Under the pieces are notes generated by a model that did not search any database, had not been told where the DNA came from, and worked only from the letters and a program-made list of their open reading frames with translations. A program made the position numbers and the translations under genes. Shown piece after piece: positions 57,463-64,000 of a stretch of 64,000 bases of DNA; position 1 is the stretch's first letter, and the number at the start of each line of letters is the position of its first letter. Where the stretch lies: positions 329,680,802-329,744,801 of the forward strand of contig NC_081413.1 of NCBI RefSeq assembly GCF_030272615.1, read 5' to 3'. Source of the stretch: Cryptomeria japonica. Taxonomy: Eukaryota; Streptophyta; Pinopsida; Cupressales; Cupressaceae.

Positions 57463-60400
57463 ACGCTTTTATAATTAAATCTTGAGGAAAAAAACTAAGC
57501 CTATTATAATTTTTCATTACCTTTTTGTCTTAAGGCCTGAGGGTTGTGTCGTCATCGACGGGGCCATTTTATCCCCTAAGTTGTTCTTACCTATATTATC
57601 CCAGGAGGATCTTGTTTAACATTTTAGCTGACCCCTTTATTTTTTCCTAAGTCTAATGTTTTAATATTTCAGCCGGTAGCTAAACTATGAGCAGATCCTA
57701 TAGCTCGCGCTCCCCCGCAGTTGAAGGTGCATGGTGGTCTTAAGGACCGTGACATCATGAGATGATGCCATGTGTCCTCGGTGAGGAGGTTAAGCTGATA
57801 GTTAAACCTTTGCAACATTTGTTGTTACCGGTTCTCAACAAGTAAAGTCCAGACTACTAATGGTTCATCAATCTGCATGTGCTTGTAATGGACAAAGATG
57901 TTTTAATTTTTGCAAAAAAATTTCTTGACTGTTAAGGGACTTAAGAAGGTAGTCATTGTGGCCGATAGGTAAAGTGATTTGATCCAATGATCATTTTAAC
58001 CTCATGATCAAAAGATGTAAGGGGATTATGGACTGTGACATCACGAGATGATGCCACATGTCCAAGGCGGGCCAGGAAAAGCTGATGGTGGGGTCGCTGA
58101 CCGAGGTGAAGTAAGCGGTGAGTTGGCTATGCCAAGTCATACTTTGGATGGACCCATTTTCCACATGGAAGGTCAGTGTCAAATTGATTGACAATAATCC
58201 TGTGATTCGCTGAGATGGATAGGATCTACGGTGAATTTTCAAACAATTTATATAAGGGTGTTGTAAAGGCATGGTATGTTATCTATGCGGGAAAGTTAGA
58301 ATGGAAAGAGTGCAAGCTTGTCAACTTGGAGAAAATAGAGACAAGGTAGGACGGTTGGATGCTAACTCATTTCAGAAGGCTAGTTTTCTGAAGGTTTATA
58401 TTGAGTCGAAATTGATTTGACAAGCAAGGACAACAGTTTCAGAGGCATAAGAGAATTTGGATAACCTCTGAGTTGGAAATAAAAGATCGCGAATTTCTCG
58501 ATAAAATTAGAGGTTGTTTGTTGCAAGGGATTCTCATGAAGGGATAAAGTCAAAAAATCCTTCTTTGAGAAGATATAAAAGAGGATAATCTAGTGTTTTA
58601 AAAGAATTCTAAAGAAAAGTTGCGCAGTCCCAGGATGAGAAGATCAAAACAAAATCATCCATGTAAGGTAAATCTTGACATAAAAGTAGTGGATTAATTT
58701 TCCTATGAAAAAGCTGGAATTCAACGGTGTCCTGGGTCTAACATGCATGATTTTCCTAGTTCACAACTGGCATGGTGAATAGATAGAAGTGAGCATTTAG
58801 GAAGATTTTTTTTTCATGTATAGACACTGCCAAGTGAAGTGATATTAATTATAAATGCAATAAGGTGGTAATTCAGTTGGTATAAGAGAAAAGAAGTCTC
58901 TTTTCTTTCTAAAGAGTGATTTTTCGTCACTGAAGAAGATGATGTTTGAGCAGTATCGTGCATAGAGTTGCTATGTTCTTTTTTATAGCGGATGGACGTT
59001 CTTTCTCTTGTGTGAGTTTTCTTATTGTCAGAGGGGTTGTGAGAGTTAGAAGGATTGTCAAAGGGGGTGTGAAAGCCATTTCTTATCAGAAAAAGCCACT
59101 CAGGATACATTCTTTGCTTCTACTCTATCACTAGCTGGCAAGGGGTTTGAAGAAGGAGCCCACATGGGAATGAAAGAAGGATTTGTTTGATTGGGGAGTG
59201 GCAGCCAGTCATCTCTACAATGACATGTAATGTGCGACCCCTCCCCAATGTATTATGTTTCCCTATAAGCTTCTCCTTCCACTTTCTATGATCTTGGGCA
59301 TAAAGGTTGGAGATCTTCCTCTAGTTTGGAGAGGATTTTACTTCTTGCTAGGATCAAGTTTCCCTTCCTGGAAGAGAAATTCTTTGTAGGACAGAACAAA
59401 GCATCTCACAATTCGAATGAAGATATCAGGATAATAATGGCAGGACTCAAGCACTTTTGTTTCTACCAATGTTCAGTTACAAATTGTGATTATGTTTTAT
59501 CACGGGTGCCAGCGTATGAATATTTTTAAGGAATATTTTGTAACAAAATTGCGTATGGATTTCTTGGCTTGTTCATTCTAGATGAAATATATCTCTTGGC
59601 CTCAAGCTTGTTTCTCCCTTATTTTCTATAAAAGGAAAATCAAGGCCATTAGAAAGGGTTCCAAAATCTCTGAATAGGATCTCTTGTGTAGGTCTGGTCT
59701 GTAGGATTAGGTTCTAGTTTTGAGAAGTCATGAGTAAATAGCAGAGAATTGTAATGTCATTTTGTAGAGCAAAATAGAAGATAGTCATCAGTTTCAAATT
59801 TCAAATGGGTTCTTCAATAAATGAAATGTATTTCGTTATTTGATAGAAGATAGCTTTTGAAGTTAATGCAGATATAATTTCAAAATCTTTACTCTCATGT
59901 ATCTTCTTTTGAGTTAATGGAATCAAGGGTTTCATTTTCTTGTAGCATTGTTACGATGTATGTAATTTTTCATTTCATGCTTTACTCCAAGGGGTTAATT
60001 AAAATGCTTGAATGAGATTACAGAAGGATAAATCTTAAACTAGGAATTGATAAGTAGTTCGGGTAAGAAATTGTAAATAAAATGATACTATAAGTCAGTA
60101 TTGTTTAAGATTTAATCAACTATTAGATAAATTTTTGTCAAGTTTTAGTGATATTTCAAAAACTCAGAGCCCAATGAGGTGAAGGCACTGGTATATGCTA
60201 GCAGATGTCATTAGGTTATCAATTTCTTGTCTGTTTCACTTATGGTTTGTAATAAATTATTAAAATCTTGACATATTTCCAAGTTTTTATGTATGTTTGA
60301 GGTGTCCTACTATCTCATGCTCCAGATAAGGTCGAGGAATATTGAAGAATTCACCATTCTTGAGCATTCTCCCTGCTGCTGAGCCCGTTTATGAGATTAT

Positions 60401-61251
60401 CTGCTTTGTTTTAGCATAATTCGTGTGTGGCGCAGAGATCACAAATTTCTAAGGGATCACCCTCTCGGGTCTTGCAGAGCCCAAAGTATAGAAGGATTAG
60501 TAGAATCCTTGTCAGTTGGTCCAAGTTCTCGAGGATTTTAATAGTTGGAGTTGGCTTCTCCATGAGTATTTGAATAATCAACTTGGTTTTTGCCTCTCGC
60601 AGTGTAAACCCATTTGGGAACCAATAGGTCCATTGCATGGATTGATAAGAATGGCTCATGCTTTTTCCCCAAATTCACCATTAAGGGTAATGTTGATGAA
60701 GAAGTCGGCGCTAAAGTTGATGTTGAGATTTAAATTCGAATAAGGCCAAATGGGGCCTCAAGTGTTGATAATTGTATTAGAGTTGTTGCTAATGTGGAGG
60801 TTTCAAAAACTGAGCAAGTTTATTTTCCTAGTAATTTTGGAGTTTCAAAAACTCAAAAAAATAGTCTTCCTTGTCACTTAAAGCAGATAGGAGGGATGAG
60901 AAAGTGGAATGAGCTATACCATGTGGACGTCAAGGTGGTTTAGGTGAGAAAAAAAATCAAAGTTTTGAGAAAATATAGTTTCTAAAACCTAGCTTATTAT
61001 TAAACCACTCCAAGATGGGTGTAAAGAGAAAGAAAGCAAATAACAAATGGTTTCTATAGGGTGTATTGACTTATGCCTGTCGATCCATCAGAAGAATAGC
61101 CACCTTGCCTTTATGTAGACTATGAAGGATCCTCATCAAAGGGGTTCAGGTTCCTGCATATGTAATTCATTTATCTTATTTTAGCTTACATCTTATATGA
61201 AGGTCAATCGAATGGTTCACTACCTTGCATAGACAATGCAACAAACTATTT
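57463..61251. other. Unassigned intergenic DNA
   Basis: No convincing gene. A diverged direct repeat of about 65 bp occurs at 57734-57800 and 58024-58090 (shared GTGACATCAnGAGATGATGCC). TATAAAAGG lies near 59625, and TTCAATAAATG near 59812 resembles a polyadenylation region, so an undetected plus-strand LTR is possible. Short ORFs at 59326-59529 and 60411-60743 match nothing I recognise. Confidence 0.45.
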
Positions 61252-61371
61252 GAAAAAATGTCTCAAAGAAATGTGTTCTCATGGTGATGGAATGCCATGA
61301 CAATCCATAGTAATTTGATTTTCATGGCATTCCATCACCATGAGACCGCATTTCTTTAAGGCAATTTTTTC
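61252..61371. repeat. Long hairpin, MITE-like or foldback
   Basis: The arms 61252-61300 and 61322-61371 are complementary over about 49 nt with few mismatches. The core CTCATGGTGATGGAATGCC pairs exactly, around a 21-nt loop. Similar direct copies of TTCACTnCCTTG flank it (about 61215 and 61378). Confidence 0.85.
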
Positions 61372-61479
61372 TGACAGTTCACTGCCTTGTCTATGTTACC
61401 ACATTTTTCATAAATTGCTTATATCGGTCAAATAGTGCAAAACATATATTCAACATAGCTAGGCAATGTTCATTTGGAT

Positions 61480-61778
61480 TGCAAATTCTCCAATTACATA
61501 TAAAAAGGTTAATATCTCATAGGTCAATTTTGATTTTTACATACAATTACATATAGAAATGTATAATATCTCATATAATATCCCATACCCTGGCAATGTT
61601 TACTTATAATTTTATATAAAAATGGTTAATATCCCATAGGTCAATTTTAATTTTTACATATAATTATAATATCCTATTTAATTATAGTTACCCATATAAT
61701 ATCCCATTTAATTATGTAATTGAAATATCCCATTTACATATAATTATAATATCCCATAGGTCAATTTCAATTTCAAAT
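61480..61778. repeat. AT-rich minisatellite next to element G
   Basis: Repeats of TAATATCCCATAGGTCAATT and ACATATAATTATAATATCCC in irregular order, up to the LTR of G. Confidence 0.8.
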
Positions 61779-62614
61779 TGTTAGGGTTCCCATAGATATT
61801 GAGAGGGGGGGGTGAATCAGTATCTAACCGGTAATGATATTTTCTTAAAACTGAATATGCAGAACATAAAGTAATAGTATACTGGTATGCAAGAATTAAT
61901 GTAAATAATAGAATCAAAAACATCCACATGAAAAGAACACCATAACACAAGATGTTTAACGAGGAAACCCGGTGTGGGAAAAACCTCGGTGGGATTTGTG
62001 ACCCACAATATTCACTTACTACAATAGGGACCTGCACATGCAGGAAGGCCAACTGCCTAGAGCACACTGCTCAATAAGAAGTCACACTGACTTACAATGA
62101 GGATTATGCAAATCCAATGATCTGTACTGCTTTACAATAGCATCTTCAATGCCAGATTCAGTACTAGTTCTTGCTCTATTCTTTACATATACCCTTGACC
62201 TACAATTCACACATTAGGTCTACCTTATAATTTATTATGCTTCCTATCCATATCCTACAAATGACTACAATGATCTCTTTTATATACAAGAGTCATTTTA
62301 CAATTTGCCAAGTCAGCTTACAATAATAAACAAAATATTACATATCAAAAATCCTGTCGGCCTCTGTGCCGATATACATATTTCCTTCTGTGCCAGTGCC
62401 GATGTAGATTGATCTTGCTGATGCCGGTGCACTGTCTTGTTTGAATAATGCTTTGCCGGTATAATGTCTTGCCAGTGCCATGGGATTGCAAGGTTGCCTA
62501 TGTAATGCTTTGCCAGTGTAATGTCTTGCCGGTGCCATAGGATTGCAAGGTTGCCATCAATGACAAAACCTTCAATCACACACAATGTCTCATTGGAGTG
62601 TCCATATGTCAACA
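61779..62614 (-). repeat. 3' LTR of element G
   Basis: 836 bp with TG..CA ends. It contains a 57-bp tandem duplication (62447-62555). The partner LTR is outside the window, so the limits rest on terminal motifs and the purine tract. Confidence 0.75.
62447..62555 (-). repeat. 57-bp tandem duplication in the LTR of G
   Basis: Units begin at 62447 and 62504 with AATGCTTTGCC and share GGATTGCAAGGTTGCC; they differ at a few sites. Confidence 0.85.
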
Positions 62615-62770
62615 ATCTCCCCCTTTGGTATTGATGGCAACACTCATGAGAAATTTCAAAAAGATATCCAAAAATGTGTAGACCAAAAATGTTACCAAAA
62701 ATGTGAGAGCTCCCCCTGAGCATGTGATCCCTGTGTTTTGAATTTTCTCATCTACTACTCCCCCTTTGGC
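62615..62770 (-). other. Polypurine-tract-like motifs of element G
   Basis: Three minus-strand motifs: AAAGGGGGAGA (62616-62626, next to the LTR), CAGGGGGAG (about 62710) and AAAGGGGGAGT (about 62757). The layout parallels the array in A. Confidence 0.75.
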
Positions 62771-62818
62771 ATCAATGACAAAGGTTAGTAGATTTTGTAG
62801 TTGTACCAATTCATAACC

Positions 62819-64000
62819 TCAACCTTGTAGTTGGGTAGTTATTATCTGAAGAATATCTCCCAAAATTAAGTTCATTCCATCCATAAACTTCTTGCTCTCC
62901 TTTATTGCTATCTCAGTTCTGTATACTGTACCGGTGAGATGCTGCAAGTGCTCTGCCAGTGTTTTGCTACCCTGTGTTAGTGCCTCTGAGATTTCCTTCC
63001 ACAGAGATGCTAAATAGTCCAATCTTGGACTTAGTTTAGATCTCAAGAATTTTGCCTTGTTTATTATTTTCTCTTTCTCTCTTTCTAATTTGAGCAATTC
63101 TTCCTCAAAATTAGTTATCTTTTCCTCAAAAACTGATAATGCATCGGGTGAGTTAACAAAATTATCTGCAAGTTTATTTATCTCTTCCTGTACCTTGCTC
63201 ATCTTTTTGTCGACATCTATGGTCAAAAAGTTTATCTTACAGGTGTCTTTGTACAGAGTTTTGTACTCTTTCAATAAATTGCACAGTTCTGGTAGAAGTG
63301 TGTCAAATTCCCTGTTACACTTCTTTATTCCTTCCTCAAAGAATTTCTGATTCTCTTTTTCTACACTTTCCTTTACAGTTTCTACCTTTGTTTGCTCAAA
63401 ATTTCCAGAAATATATTTACAAAGTGTATCCAACTGGCCTAAAGAATCTTTGTTGTCTATATTACAATTGGGAACAATTGATTTCAAAACTGGAATTGAA
63501 TCATCTATCGCTTTATAAGCTTGTGAGCTATAATCAATTATTTTCTTGATAGATTTGAGCAATACCTCTGTTACATTTGATGGTGACCCAACAAACTGAG
63601 TGCCGGTGGAAGTGACCATGCTAGTATTGACCTCTGGTAGGTCTATTTGTGTCTCCATCTCTTTAAGCATTGGTTTTCCTGCATCATTTCTTACCAGTGG
63701 CATCTGTTATGGAGCTTTTAGCTCTGTTGGTTTCTCTGTTGGTGTTCCAGATTCCATCTTTTTCTCTGAATCTGCTGTCGGTTGCTCTTTGTTTTCTGTT
63801 GCCAGTTGCTCTTTGTTTCCTGATTTGTCTGTTGTATCCTTATCTACCACTATGTTGATCTTCTAAGTATCAACATTCACAGTATATAGGACTTCAGGAT
63901 TAGGATTATTATCCTCTGTGTCCATGCTCTCAGTTGCCGGTTTATCTTCTGCAGTTGTTGTTTTTACCGGTGGAGTATTTAAAGGAGGTGGGGGTAAGTT
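62819..64000 (-). pseudogene. Helical ORF of element G, unrecognised
   Basis: Minus-strand frame ending with TGA at 62819 and open upstream to the window edge apart from TAG or TAA codons near 63707 and 63863. Upstream of 63703 it is disordered and rich in P, T, K and E. 63703-62819 (294 residues) is largely helical and coiled-coil-like (FEEELLKLEREKEKIINKA). It holds no RT, integrase or protease motif. Position, purine tract and LTR type match ORF2 of element A. Sequence similarity between the two C-termini is weak by eye. Function unknown. Confidence 0.6.

Larger units (their letters stand above)
61779..64000 (-). mobile_element. Element G: 3' part of an A-like non-autonomous LTR retrotransposon
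   Basis: Minus-strand element cut by the window edge. Its 3' LTR (61779-62614) starts TGTTGACATATGG on the minus strand and ends CCCTAACA. The preceding purine tract AAAGGGGGAGA and its context (GTTGCCATCAATnCCAAAGG) are the same as in element A. The C-rich LTR tail (TTCACCCCCCCCTCTCAAT) also matches A's type. The only gene visible is a long helical ORF just before the purine tract, as in A. Confidence 0.85.

Overview
The window is plant nuclear DNA, almost certainly from a large-genome seed plant. The evidence is many nested LTR retrotransposons, initiator-tRNA-Met primer sites, Tat-lineage Ty3/gypsy and Copia polyproteins, a plant mobile domain ORF, a multi-exon SET gene and fragments of plant-like cytosolic genes. 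A gymnosperm would fit, but the sequence alone does not prove it. No intact host gene was found, and no tRNA, rRNA or CRISPR array was recognised by eye.

Layout, left to right. 7-1553: tail of a plus-strand gypsy element (Z), with the integrase end and a trailer holding two related hairpins. 1554-8998: complete non-autonomous element A (TSD TAACC) with copia-like ends, a zinc-knuckle gag remnant and a long unrecognised ORF where pol should be. 10103-19857: complete minus-strand Tat-type gypsy B (TSD AGCAG), whose reverse transcriptase has been deleted in frame. 20118-20883: a near-identical 766-bp copy of part of B's leader, lying outside B. 21408-28707: young, nearly intact minus-strand Copia C (TSD CCAAC). 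Its long leader contains a chimaera of a prenyl-diphosphate-synthase piece and ribosomal protein eS7, plus four tandem hairpins. 28708-29980: older Copia remnant I, into whose LTR C inserted.

30109-51160: minus-strand Tat-type gypsy D, carrying an antisense plant-mobile-domain gene. D is interrupted by solo LTR H (36144-37408) and by the gag-protease-only element E (43018-50800). 51310-51625: tandem array of palindromes. 52590-53030: plus-strand protease fragment F related to E. 53950-57290: decayed minus-strand intron-containing gene with a SET domain. 57291-61778: mostly unassigned DNA with a telomere-like motif, a long hairpin and an AT-rich minisatellite. 61779-64000: 3' part of minus-strand element G, similar in plan to A and truncated by the window edge.

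The elements do not form a pathway. A, E and G lack pol and, if they ever moved, would have needed enzymes from relatives. C is the only one close to autonomous, with a single stop codon in its polyprotein. Recurrent themes are structured non-coding leaders and trailers (covarying hairpins, a GTGCAC-loop hairpin, polypurine-tract arrays) and capture of foreign ORFs.
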